Part shown: in pieces, positions 1-7,780 of the stretch
Position numbering within the stretch: the first letter of the stretch is position 1
How the letters are laid out: each line of letters opens with the position of its first letter
NCBI RefSeq assembly: GCF_026130165.1
Contig: NZ_JAIHOM010000038.1
Location: 1-43,440, forward strand
Source: Spirulina subsalsa FACHB-351
Lineage (GTDB): Bacteria; Cyanobacteriota; Cyanobacteriia; Cyanobacteriales; Spirulinaceae
Direction: 5' to 3'
DNA: 43,440 nt
Made by a program: the position numbers and the translations under genes
Notes under the pieces: model-generated
The model's database searches: none
Seen by the model: the letters and a program-made list of their open reading frames with translations, nothing else
What the model was told of the DNA's origin: nothing

Positions 1-38
1 CCCCTGCTCCCCTGCTCCCCGACTCCCGACTCCCCGAG
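1..38. repeat. C-rich short tandem repeat (CTCCCCTG-type)
   Basis: The segment consists of near-repeats of CTCCCCTG and GACTCCC. It is the same low-complexity class as 22941-22995, 34262-34300 (inverted) and 43365-43440. It lies downstream of the minus-strand purH and runs straight into the solitary end-like motif at 39-54. Such short tandemly repeated sequences are common in filamentous cyanobacteria. No coding potential is seen. Confidence 0.8.
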
Positions 39-54
39 TTATTCAGCAAGCCCT
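39..54. repeat. Solitary inverted-repeat end motif TTATTCAGCAAGCCCT
   Basis: This exact 16-mer recurs at 22996-23011 and, inverted, at 33856-33871. A two-base variant is at 41026-41041. At 33855-34038 the motif forms both ends of a MITE-like element, so this copy is probably a leftover transposon end. It sits two bases beyond the purH stop codon, the same spacing as the copy behind rnz. Confidence 0.6.
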
Positions 55-56
55 GT

Positions 57-1583
57 TTAGTGGAGGAAATGACGAATTCCCGTCAAGACCATCACTAGCC
101 CTAACTCATTAGCCGCCGCGATAGAATCTTGATCCCGAATCGATCCCCCCGGCTGAATAATCGTTTTAATCCCAGCCGCCGCCGCAGACCGCACCGAGTC
201 ATCAAAGGGGAAAAAGCCATCACTGGCTAAACAAGCGCCTTGAGCGGCCTCTCCGGCTTGTTCTAGAGCGATTTTCGCCGCCCCTACCCGGTTCATTTGA
301 CCTGCCCCCACGCCCAAGGTTACGCGATCGCGAGTAATCACAATGGCATTGGATTTAACGTGCTTCGCCACCTTCCAAGCAAACAGCATTTCAGCTAATT
401 CTGCCTCCGTGGGTTTCTTCTCCGTCACCAGTTGCCACTCATCGGGCAAATCCACCCGGTCATCGGTATCCTGAACTAAAAAGCCCCCCGCAATGACCTT
501 AACCGTCGTTGCCGTCCCCGTCATCAAATCTGGCAACACCAACACCCGTAACTTAGACTTTTTAGCGAGAATTTCCTTAGCTTCCGGCGTACAATCTGGG
601 GCCACAATACATTCTAAAAAGGTTTTCGTCATAGCCTGCGCCGTTGCCCCATCAATAGCTTGATTTAACGCTACAATCCCCCCAAACGCTGAGGTAGAAT
701 CAGCATTAAACGCCTTTTCGTAGGCTTCCGCTAAAGTAGCCCCCATCGCCACCCCGCAGGGATTAGTATGTTTTAACACCGCCGCCGCCGGTTCCCCAGT
801 AAACTCGCGAATAATCCGCCTAGCGGCTTCTAAATCCACCAAATTGTTATAACTCAGTTCCTTACCCTGTAACTTAATTGCCCCAGTCCAGCCTTCCTCA
901 CTGGTTTTATACCAACTTGCGGGTTGATGGGGGTTTTCGCCATAGCGTAGGGTTTGAATGGGAGTCCCTGACAGGGTAAACGGTGTCGGACTGCCCGTAA
1001 TTTGGGCAAAATAAGCCGAAATCGCCCGGTCATAAGCCGCCGTCATCATAAACCCTTCCATTGCCCTCCCTTGGCGGAATTCGAGGGAAACATTGCCCCC
1101 ACCGTTGCGCAATTCGGTTAAATAGTCCTCATAGCGGGTCGGATTACAGAGTACGGTTAAATGGGCGTAATTCTTCGAGGCCGCACGGAGGAGCGTCGGG
1201 CCGCCGATATCAATATTTTCAATGGCATCCGCTACGGTGACATCGGGTTTAGCAATGGTTTGTTCAAAGGGGTAGAGATTGACAACCACTAAATCTAGAG
1301 GACGGATGTCATTATTGGCTAAGTCGGTCAAATCTGCTTCTAAATCCCGACGAGCTAAGATTCCCCCATGTATGCGTGGGTGTAGGGTTTTCACCCGTCC
1401 GCCGAGAATTTCCGGTGAACCTGTATAATCACTCACTTTTTTGACCGGAATCCCAGCTTCTTGTAGGACTTTTGCCGTGCCACCACTACTGATGAGTTCA
1501 AAGTCGAAGTTTTCCACCAGTTGACGGGCTAACTCGACGATTCCGGTTTTGTCACTGACGCTGAGTAGGGCTAGTTTCCCCAT
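57..1583 (-). CDS. purH: Bifunctional AICAR formyltransferase / IMP cyclohydrolase
   Basis: PurH catalyses the last two steps of IMP synthesis in the cytosol: formylation of AICAR by 10-formyl-THF, then ring closure. The first ~120 residues are the MGS-like cyclohydrolase domain (LLSVSDKTGI near the start). The rest is the AICAR formyltransferase domain with the KHTNPCG motif at about residues 271-277, which carries the catalytic Lys-His pair. With the ATG at 1583 the protein has 508 residues, the normal bacterial length. The frame stays open for five codons upstream to a TTG at 1598, but the MGKLALLSV start fits the family better. It appears to be a single gene, followed by a repeat module at 1-54. 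Confidence 0.97.
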   Translation of the reverse strand: MGKLALLSVSDKTGIVELARQLVENFDFELISSGGTAKVLQEAGIPVKKVSDYTGSPEILGGRVKTLHPRIHGGILARRDLEADLTDLANNDIRPLDLVVVNLYPFEQTIAKPDVTVADAIENIDIGGPTLLRAASKNYAHLTVLCNPTRYEDYLTELRNGGGNVSLEFRQGRAMEGFMMTAAYDRAISAYFAQITGSPTPFTLSGTPIQTLRYGENPHQPASWYKTSEEGWTGAIKLQGKELSYNNLVDLEAARRIIREFTGEPAAAVLKHTNPCGVAMGATLAEAYEKAFNADSTSAFGGIVALNQAIDGATAQAMTKTFLECIVAPDCTPEAKEILAKKSKLRVLVLPDLMTGTATTVKVIAGGFLVQDTDDRVDLPDEWQLVTEKKPTEAELAEMLFAWKVAKHVKSNAIVITRDRVTLGVGAGQMNRVGAAKIALEQAGEAAQGACLASDGFFPFDDSVRSAAAAGIKTIIQPGGSIRDQDSIAAANELGLVMVLTGIRHFLH

Positions 1584-1629
1584 GACGATTCTCCACAATA
1601 CGGCAAGTGGTTATTATGGGGCTAAAATG

Positions 1630-1720
1630 TCCGGTTTTGGTCATTTGCAAGGGAAGTTTTAACTTCTCTGGGTGCATCGCTGCGTTTTAGCACCCGGAGG
1701 GATAAGAGAGGACATCCTCA
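1630..1720. other. Intergenic region with an imperfect hairpin and an IS200/605-like motif
   Basis: The 281-base gap between purH and the sulfotransferase contains GGGTGC and GCACCC arms around a short loop (about 1659-1697), followed by GGACATCCTC (about 1711-1720). The latter matches the GACATCCTCC motif at the tnpB-type ends elsewhere in this window. It may be an eroded IS200/IS605 end. No gene is seen here. Confidence 0.3.
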
Positions 1721-1864
1721 TTTTGTACTGTGTTGGTCTGCCATCTTCCATTCAGCTTAGGGAAAAGATAGTTCATACGTTCTTCCTGTGACTTTTTGTG
1801 CTAAAATTGCGAATAAAAGCTGATCTGGTTAGGGTCGGGGAGAACTTCACATATAGGAGAAAAT

Positions 1865-2611
1865 ATGTCATTGAAATTTCATTTCGTAGTTGGGGTTGAA
1901 GGAACGGGTCATCACATGATTCGTGCAGTACTGTCTAACCACATAAATCAAAGTGATTCAGTTTTTGAAGGTAAGTGGCACAAGATTCTGGCTGAACATT
2001 GGGATTGTGAACTAAGACTTAAAAACGATAAGAAGCTATTTGGCCTTTCAAAGAATACAAATCTGAAAAAAGCACTACGAAGTGCCTTTGAAGAATATAA
2101 ACAACAGAATGTGATTCATCTGTTTGAAAATAGTTCATTTCCATACGAACAACCGAGAGCAACTCTCCGCCGTCCAGACATTATAGAGTTTTCCGCACTG
2201 ATGGAAGATATTCAGGATTGTGTTGAAGTTCAGTATTTAATCCTCTATCGCAATCCAATTTCAGCCACTTACAGTGCTATTCGCAGAAAATTCACTGACA
2301 ATATCTACCTGCAAGCAAAGATCGCAGAAAGCAATTTTATTTACATAGAGCGTCAATTCAGTACAATACCTAAAGACAATTATCGGGTCATTCACTTCGA
2401 AGAGTTTTTGGATCAACCCGAAGAACATCTCAGAAAACTCGCAGACTGGTGGAGGCTTGATTATAAGACAGTTGCTCCTGGGCTTCTAAAACTTCGTAAA
2501 CCATCAGGACTTTCAAAAGTTCCTGAGGAGGATAAAGAGTTTTTAGAAAGTTTTTTCAACAGTCAGCGTATTGCACAGTGGGAAGGTTTTTATAATAGCA
2601 ATAAACTTTAA
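1865..2611 (+). CDS. Sulfotransferase-family protein
   Basis: The 248-residue protein has the two PAPS-binding signatures of sulfotransferases. A P-loop-like GVEGTGHHMI at residues 10-19 matches the 5'-phosphosulfate loop. LYRNPISATYSAIRR at about 127-141 matches the 3'-phosphate motif (Arg129, Ser138). The acceptor cannot be predicted. A strong ribosome site, AGGAGA at 1855-1860, precedes the ATG. The gene is clearly more AT-rich than its neighbours, stands alone, and has repeat-like sequence upstream and unexplained intergenic sequence downstream. Horizontal acquisition is therefore likely (inference). The fold assignment is fairly secure; the substrate is unknown. Confidence 0.75.
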   Translation: MSLKFHFVVGVEGTGHHMIRAVLSNHINQSDSVFEGKWHKILAEHWDCELRLKNDKKLFGLSKNTNLKKALRSAFEEYKQQNVIHLFENSSFPYEQPRATLRRPDIIEFSALMEDIQDCVEVQYLILYRNPISATYSAIRRKFTDNIYLQAKIAESNFIYIERQFSTIPKDNYRVIHFEEFLDQPEEHLRKLADWWRLDYKTVAPGLLKLRKPSGLSKVPEEDKEFLESFFNSQRIAQWEGFYNSNKL

Positions 2612-2781
2612 AGCTGACTTCAGGGGGGACGCTGAGACTCAAATAGATTGTTCAATTGGGACTCTATCAACCAACCTAAAGTCAGCAGGAACCGCCCGTT
2701 ATACCCGTAGGGTGAGCGGGGGAGAACTTCAACAGAACCTAATGCTTTATTGAAGGGATTGGGTGATTCCTTTTCTAGGGT

Positions 2782-3708
2782 TTAACAGGAACCGCTTAAC
2801 TCTTCGCCTAGGCCGTGCCATTCTAGGGTGTCGCCAATGGTGGTTCCATTGTGGTAGGCGGCGAGGATGATATCACAGGTTTTTCCCCAAGCGATCGCAC
2901 CTGTATGATCCAAAGCAATCACCCCTAAATCCCGTTGATTCTCCCGTGACTCAGCCATTGAACGCTCCATGGCTTCCCCTAATGGCAACCCATCTGTCAC
3001 CCGAATGACGATTCTCGCCGCTAAACACTCGTTAATGATATCCTCCCCAATCCCTGTACAACTGACTCCCGCCATCGAGGTGGCATAATTCCCCGCAGGC
3101 ATGGCTGAATCACTCACCCGACCAATGCGTTCAAACCCTTTCCCCCCGGTCGAAGTCCCCGCCGCAATGCGTCCCTCTTGGTCTAAAGCCACGACTCCAA
3201 TAGTCCCCCGTCCAGCTTCCTCATCGGCGATTAAACGCGCCATATCCCGGGAGAAATCGTTTTTTCGTTCTTCTACCCATTCTTTTAAGCGGGAGTCGGT
3301 TAAAGGGTTATAAATGGGGGTGTTTAACTCTCGCAATAACTCCGCGGCCCCATAATCCGATAACACCCGGTCTGACTCATTTTGTAAAAATTGCGCTAAC
3401 TCAATGGGATTCTTGGTCCGCGAGACATTAATCACTCCACTAAAACGCTGGGCTGTACCATCCATCAAGGAGGCACTCATGCGCACTTGACCATCAGACT
3501 GTAATACGGAGCCAGTCCCAGCATTAAACCGGGGTTCATCTTCGAGTTGCTTACAGCCCAACACTACCGCATCCACAGCACTCCCCCCCTGTAATAACAG
3601 ATCATAGGTGGTTTGAACAATCTGGTGTAGCGACTGACGAACGCTGTTTAATCCCCCTTTATCATCAAGAGAACTTGCGCCGCCGTGAATAATTAATTTG
3701 GGTTGCAT
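2782..3708 (-). CDS. iaaA: Isoaspartyl peptidase / plant-type L-asparaginase
   Basis: This is a 308-residue Ntn-hydrolase of asparaginase family 2. It matures by self-cleavage before Thr169 in the GRGTIG motif, and that Thr becomes the N-terminal nucleophile of the beta chain. GTSTGG at 184-189 and ARFNAGTG-type sequence near 60-65 (PRFNAGTG) are conserved family features. The enzyme hydrolyses isoaspartyl dipeptides and asparagine, and in cyanobacteria it is linked to breakdown of beta-aspartyl-arginine from cyanophycin. The ATG at 3708 begins MQPKLIIHGGA, the standard family N-terminus. No cyanophycin genes are adjacent. Confidence 0.95.
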   Translation of the reverse strand: MQPKLIIHGGASSLDDKGGLNSVRQSLHQIVQTTYDLLLQGGSAVDAVVLGCKQLEDEPRFNAGTGSVLQSDGQVRMSASLMDGTAQRFSGVINVSRTKNPIELAQFLQNESDRVLSDYGAAELLRELNTPIYNPLTDSRLKEWVEERKNDFSRDMARLIADEEAGRGTIGVVALDQEGRIAAGTSTGGKGFERIGRVSDSAMPAGNYATSMAGVSCTGIGEDIINECLAARIVIRVTDGLPLGEAMERSMAESRENQRDLGVIALDHTGAIAWGKTCDIILAAYHNGTTIGDTLEWHGLGEELSGSC

Positions 3709-3838
3709 GGGTGCTTATCTAAATCCTGTAAAGGTTGAGCATTCCTGATTTTACCCCGAATTTTGACCTCTGGTAGTTCGTGGATTTATCAAGGAGCGTG
3801 CGAAAATAGAGGAACTATCTTAGGGATTTTGTCAAGAT

Positions 3839-4783
3839 ATGGAAAACCAACTACCTTATGACGAACAGCCGATTATTCCGACAGCACCTCCGGGTTTTAA
3901 ATCGGGGTTTGTGGGGATTATCGGACGACCCAATGTCGGGAAGTCTACGTTAATGAATGAATTAGTGGGACAAAAAATTGCCATTACTTCTCCGGTGTCC
4001 CAAACGACGCGCAATCGTCTGCGGGGGATTCTGTCTACTCCGGAAACTCAGATCATTTTTGTGGACACTCCGGGGATTCATAAACCTCACCATGAGTTAG
4101 GAAAAATTTTGGTTCAGAATGCACGCCTGGCGATTGAATCGGTGGATGTGGTGCTGTTAGTGGTGGATAGTACCGTAGAGGCGGGAGGAGGCGATCGCTA
4201 CATTGCCGAATTACTCCACAATATCCCCGCTCCCGTCATTTTAGGCCTGAACAAATCTGATCAACAACCCCCCGAAGCCGAGGCCTTAGATGAAAGTTAT
4301 CGCCATCTTGACGTTCATCAACGCTGGAAATTCTGCAAATTTTCGGCCCTCACGGGACAAAATCTAGACCATTTACAATCCCTTTTAATTGACCAATTAC
4401 CCACGGGTCCCTATTACTATCCCCCGGATTTAGTCACAGATCAACCGGAACGTTTTATTATGGGTGAATTAATCCGGGAACAGGTGTTATATCTCACCCG
4501 CCAAGAAGTCCCTCACTCGGTCGCTGTGACTATTGAGAAGGTCGAGGAAGCCCCCAAAATTACCCGCGTTTATGCCGCGATTAATGTGGAACGAAAATCT
4601 CAAAAAGGGATTTTAATTGGCAAAGGGGGCAGTATGTTAAAGGCTATTGGTACGGCGGCTCGGGAGCAAATTCAAAAGTTAATCTCGGGCAAAGTATATT
4701 TAGAAATCTTTGTCAAGGTTCAACCCAAATGGCGACAGTCTCGGCTTCATTTATCTGAGTTTGGCTATCAGGTTGATAAGTAG
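3839..4783 (+). CDS. era: GTPase Era
   Basis: Era binds the 3' end of 16S rRNA and acts in 30S subunit maturation. The GTPase motifs are complete: GRPNVGKS (29-36), QTT switch I (55-57), DTPG (76-79) and NKSD (138-141). A C-terminal KH RNA-binding domain follows, with its GKGG loop at 261-264. The length, 314 residues, is normal with a short N-terminal extension. The upstream gene iaaA is divergent. Confidence 0.97.
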   Translation: MENQLPYDEQPIIPTAPPGFKSGFVGIIGRPNVGKSTLMNELVGQKIAITSPVSQTTRNRLRGILSTPETQIIFVDTPGIHKPHHELGKILVQNARLAIESVDVVLLVVDSTVEAGGGDRYIAELLHNIPAPVILGLNKSDQQPPEAEALDESYRHLDVHQRWKFCKFSALTGQNLDHLQSLLIDQLPTGPYYYPPDLVTDQPERFIMGELIREQVLYLTRQEVPHSVAVTIEKVEEAPKITRVYAAINVERKSQKGILIGKGGSMLKAIGTAAREQIQKLISGKVYLEIFVKVQPKWRQSRLHLSEFGYQVDK

Positions 4784-4788
4784 GTTTT

Positions 4789-4810
4789 GCCCTCGGGTCT
4801 AAACGAGGGC
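4789..4810 (+). terminator. Hairpin behind era
   Basis: GCCCTCG (4789-4795) pairs perfectly with CGAGGGC (4804-4810) around an 8-base loop, five bases after the era stop. No U-run follows, so it may be a weak terminator or a transcript-end stabiliser. Confidence 0.45.
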
Positions 4811-4848
4811 TATACTAAACAATAGATTGATCAATTACAGGTTTGATT

Positions 4849-6363
4849 ATGCCTTTTGAACGCGCCAGTGGAATTCTCTTACACCCAACCTCCCTACCCA
4901 GTCGTTTTGGCATTGGGGACTTAGGACAGTCTGCCTATGAGTTTGTGGATTTTTTGGTTAAAAGTGGACAAAAACTCTGGCAGATTTTACCCCTAGGGCC
5001 GACGGGTTATGAACATTCTCCCTATACGATGAATTTTAGTGCTTTTGGGGGCAATCCTTTATTAATTAGCTTGGAACAATTGGCTGCGCAAGGATTGCTG
5101 AATGGGGAAGATTTAAACCCTTTAACGGGAGATGATATTGAGGTGGATCGGGTGAATTATGATCGAGTAATTGCCCATAAAAGTCCCTATCTTGCACAAG
5201 CCTATGAGGTGTTTAAGCAGCAGTTAAAAACAACCCCTGATCCCGTTTTTGAACAGTTTTGTCGAGATCAAGCTTGGTGGTTGGATGATTATGTCTTGTT
5301 TATGGCGATTCATGAACAACAGCCGGATAAAATGTGGCAGGAGTGGGAAGGGGGTTTAGCCCGGCGAGATCCGGTGAGGTTAAAGGAAAAAAGGGAGGAA
5401 TTAGCGGATCGGATTTTGTACCATAAGTTTGTGCAGTATATTTTCTTTGAACAGTGGACAAAGTTAAGAAAATATGCTAATGAAAAGGGGATTCAAATTA
5501 TTGGCGATGTGTCGATTTATGTCTGTGAAAATAGCGCGGAGGTGTGGTCCCATCCGGAGATTTTCAAGTTAGATGCTCAGACTTTAGAACCGTTATATCG
5601 GGCGGGGGTCCCGCCGGATTATTTCAGCGCGACGGGGCAGTTGTGGGGCAATCCGGTTTATGATTGGGACAAGTTACAAGAGACGGGTTTTGCTTGGTGG
5701 ATTGAACGGTTTCGGGCGACGTTGCAGTATGTGGATGTAGTGCGGATTGATCATTTTCGCGGTTTTGAGGCCTATTGGCAGGTGCCAGGGAAGGAAACTA
5801 ATGCGATTAAGGGGGAGTGGATTCCTTGTCCGGGGGGAGAGTTTTTTGAGACGCTGGGGCAACAGTTGGGGAGTTTGCCTGTGTTGGCGGAGGATTTGGG
5901 GATTATTACTCCAGAGGTGGAGGAGTTGCGCGATCGCTTCGATTTCCCCGGTATGAAAATTTTGCTCTTTGCCTTTGGGGGAGGGGCAGATCATCCCTAT
6001 TTACCCCATAATTTCCCCCGGAACTGTTTGGTCTATACGGGAACCCATGATAATGATACAACCTTGGGCTGGTGGGCGAAGGCCGAGGAGACGGAACGGC
6101 AAAATGTGGCGAAATATCTGGGCTATGATAGCCCGGAGGAGATTCCCGAGGTGCATTGGGGCTTAATTCGTTTAGCCTTAAGTTCGGTGGCCAATCAGGC
6201 GATTATTCCTCTACAGGATCTCTTGGGTTTGGATAATCGAGGCCGGATGAATGATCCTAGTGTGAATGCAGGGAATTGGCGCTGGCGTTATGAAAGTTCG
6301 GCTCAACTGAGTGATGCTCTGGCCGAGCGACTGGGAACGTTGACCGAGTTGTATAATCGGTGA
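4849..6363 (+). CDS. malQ: 4-alpha-glucanotransferase (amylomaltase)
   Basis: MalQ is a GH77 enzyme that transfers alpha-1,4-glucan segments between malto-oligosaccharides during glycogen breakdown. The catalytic residues are visible: nucleophile Asp301 in RIDHFRGF, acid/base Glu348 in VLAEDLG, and Asp401 in GTHDND. At 504 residues it has normal length. The ATG at 4849 (MPFERASG) is preferred over a TTG two codons upstream. The stop codon TGA is the first three bases of an IS200/605-like TGACATCCTCCCG motif that continues as a hairpin. The transaldolase follows 54 bases later. Confidence 0.97.
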   Translation: MPFERASGILLHPTSLPSRFGIGDLGQSAYEFVDFLVKSGQKLWQILPLGPTGYEHSPYTMNFSAFGGNPLLISLEQLAAQGLLNGEDLNPLTGDDIEVDRVNYDRVIAHKSPYLAQAYEVFKQQLKTTPDPVFEQFCRDQAWWLDDYVLFMAIHEQQPDKMWQEWEGGLARRDPVRLKEKREELADRILYHKFVQYIFFEQWTKLRKYANEKGIQIIGDVSIYVCENSAEVWSHPEIFKLDAQTLEPLYRAGVPPDYFSATGQLWGNPVYDWDKLQETGFAWWIERFRATLQYVDVVRIDHFRGFEAYWQVPGKETNAIKGEWIPCPGGEFFETLGQQLGSLPVLAEDLGIITPEVEELRDRFDFPGMKILLFAFGGGADHPYLPHNFPRNCLVYTGTHDNDTTLGWWAKAEETERQNVAKYLGYDSPEEIPEVHWGLIRLALSSVANQAIIPLQDLLGLDNRGRMNDPSVNAGNWRWRYESSAQLSDALAERLGTLTELYNR

Positions 6364-6407
6364 CATCCTCCCGACAGTCTCCTCTGGAGATTGTGCGGGA
6401 TTTTCTA
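6361..6407 (+). repeat. IS200/605-end-like hairpin overlapping the malQ stop codon
   Basis: TGACATCCTCCCG at 6361 matches the motif at the tnpB end near 16961 (GACATACTCCCCG). The arms CCCGACAGTCTCC (6370-6382) and GGAGATTGTGCGGG (6386-6399) form a hairpin with one bulge, followed by ATTTTCT, so it can also act as a terminator. It is probably a stand-alone palindromic element left by, or mobilised by, an IS200/IS605 transposase. Confidence 0.6.
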
Positions 6408-6417
6408 AGTTGGGATT

Positions 6418-7056
6418 ATGGTACTTTATCTAGATTCGGCACAGATTGAAGAAGCTCAACAGGTGATTCAGTGGGGGTGGGTGAAGGGGATTACGACGAA
6501 TCCCACTCTCTTGGCGAAAAGTCCTCTCCCCCCTCTCACGACGCTGGAAAAGTTGACGGCGATTTGTCCGGGAGAGTTATATTATCAACTCACCTCGGTG
6601 GACTTTGAGGGAATGGTGCAGGAAGCGGCTCAAGCGCGGGAAGTGGTGGGGGAAAAGTTGGTGTTAAAGATTCCGGCTACTCCTTTGGGTTTTACTGTCG
6701 CGGCGCATCTTTCGGGACAAATTGCCTGTTCCATTACGGCTATTTATAGTGCAGCACAGGCGGTTGTTGCGGCAGAAGCGGGGGCAAAATATGCGATCGC
6801 CTACGTCAATCGGGCTAGTCGTTTACTCGGAGATGGCATTGCCTTAGTCTACGAAATGGCACAGGTTTTACAACATACCCCCACCCAAATTTTAGCCGCT
6901 AGTTTAAAATCTTCCGCCGAAGCAGCCGGAGCGATTCAAGCGGGGGCCCACCATCTCACCCTACCCCTCGCCATGTTACAAGCGCTGACCTCTCATGAAT
7001 ATTCCGAACAAACGGTAGAAGAATTTCGAGCCAATGGCCGAGGAATTGCCCTGTGA
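6418..7056 (+). CDS. Small transaldolase / fructose-6-phosphate aldolase family protein
   Basis: The 212-residue protein belongs to the short transaldolase subfamily (MipB/TalC/FSA type), a TIM barrel. GITTNPT at 24-30 and the Schiff-base Lys84 in LVLKIPAT are visible, and SLKSSAEA near residue 160 matches the family's phosphate-binding region. It would act on C3/C6 sugar phosphates, either as transaldolase or as fructose-6-phosphate aldolase; sequence alone cannot decide. It lies 54 bases behind malQ, with a hairpin between them. Its TGA stop is also the start of a TGACATCCTCCCG motif. Confidence 0.88.
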   Translation: MVLYLDSAQIEEAQQVIQWGWVKGITTNPTLLAKSPLPPLTTLEKLTAICPGELYYQLTSVDFEGMVQEAAQAREVVGEKLVLKIPATPLGFTVAAHLSGQIACSITAIYSAAQAVVAAEAGAKYAIAYVNRASRLLGDGIALVYEMAQVLQHTPTQILAASLKSSAEAAGAIQAGAHHLTLPLAMLQALTSHEYSEQTVEEFRANGRGIAL

Positions 7057-7092
7057 CATCCTCCCGGCAGTTAGCTAAACCGGATGCCCGAC
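7054..7092 (+). repeat. IS200/605-end-like motif overlapping the transaldolase stop codon
   Basis: TGACATCCTCCCGGCAGT at 7054 differs by one base over the first 18 from the element behind malQ. A weaker stem (CGGCA with TGCCCG, inner GTT with AAC) follows. It again supplies the stop codon. It may be an eroded palindromic IS derivative. Confidence 0.5.
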
Positions 7093-7099
7093 CCACTAC

Positions 7100-7129
7100 T
7101 TGACAAATCAAAGTCATAACGAGTATGAT
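7100..7129 (+). promoter_or_regulatory. Sigma-70-type promoter of dps
   Basis: A perfect -35 box TTGACA (7100-7105) and a near-perfect -10 box TATGAT (7124-7129) are separated by 18 bases. They place the transcription start about 20 bases before the dps ATG. A GGAG ribosome site at 7144-7147 fits. Confidence 0.75.
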
Positions 7130-7156
7130 TAAGAAGTCGAAACGGAGATTGAATGT

Positions 7157-7627
7157 ATGGAAGCCCCAGTGAATATCGGTATCTCAGAAGGCGATCGCAA
7201 GAGTATTGTGGAAGGCTTATCCCGCTTATTAGCCGACACCTACACCTTGTACTTGAAAACCCATAACTTCCACTGGAACGTTACCGGGCCAATGTTTCAA
7301 TCCCTGCATACCTTATTTGAGACGCAATACACCGAACTAGCGCTGGCTGTAGATGCGATCGCCGAACGGATTCGCACCTTGGGTTATCCTGCACCCGGGA
7401 GTTATAGTGAATATGCCGAACTGAGTTCCATTGCAGAAACACGGGGCGTTCCCGAAGCCACCGACATGATTCGCCTCCTTGTGGAAGCCAATGAAGCCGT
7501 CGTGCGCACAGCGAGAGCCGCTTTCCCCAACGCAGAAAAAGCCAATGACGAATCAACCGTTGATTTATTAGTGGAACGGATGAGCATTCACGAAAAGGCC
7601 GCCTGGATGCTGCGTAGTATGCTTTAA
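7157..7627 (+). CDS. dps: Dps-type ferritin (DNA-binding protein from starved cells)
   Basis: Dps proteins form 12-subunit shells that oxidise and store iron with H2O2, protecting DNA. This 156-residue four-helix protein has the inter-subunit ferroxidase ligands: His39 in NFHWNV, His51, Asp66 and Glu70 in the D-x-x-x-E motif. The N-terminus is short, without an obvious Lys-rich DNA-binding tail. It has its own strong promoter at 7100-7129 and a strong terminator at 7694-7736, so it is a single-gene unit. Confidence 0.95.
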   Translation: MEAPVNIGISEGDRKSIVEGLSRLLADTYTLYLKTHNFHWNVTGPMFQSLHTLFETQYTELALAVDAIAERIRTLGYPAPGSYSEYAELSSIAETRGVPEATDMIRLLVEANEAVVRTARAAFPNAEKANDESTVDLLVERMSIHEKAAWMLRSML

Positions 7628-7693
7628 CAAATTTGCCGTGAATTCCCCATGCCCTTGTGGGCGGAGGAGTTAACGCCCATTCCCTCATCTTCC

Positions 7694-7736
7694 TACACCG
7701 TTTTTCCACAGAGGAGAACGGTGTATAGTTTTCTTT
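7694..7736 (+). terminator. Rho-independent terminator of dps
   Basis: TACACCGTT (7694-7702) pairs perfectly with AACGGTGTA (7717-7725), followed by TAGTTTTCTTT. It lies 67 bases behind the dps stop. Confidence 0.8.
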
Positions 7737-7780
7737 GCTAAAAAAATAGAAGCGGGAAGCCCCAACAGGAACAAGCCATC

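Noticed and set aside
2571-2753. 60-codon ORF after the sulfotransferase
   Set aside because: It overlaps the sulfotransferase end out of frame and has no ribosome site or family features.
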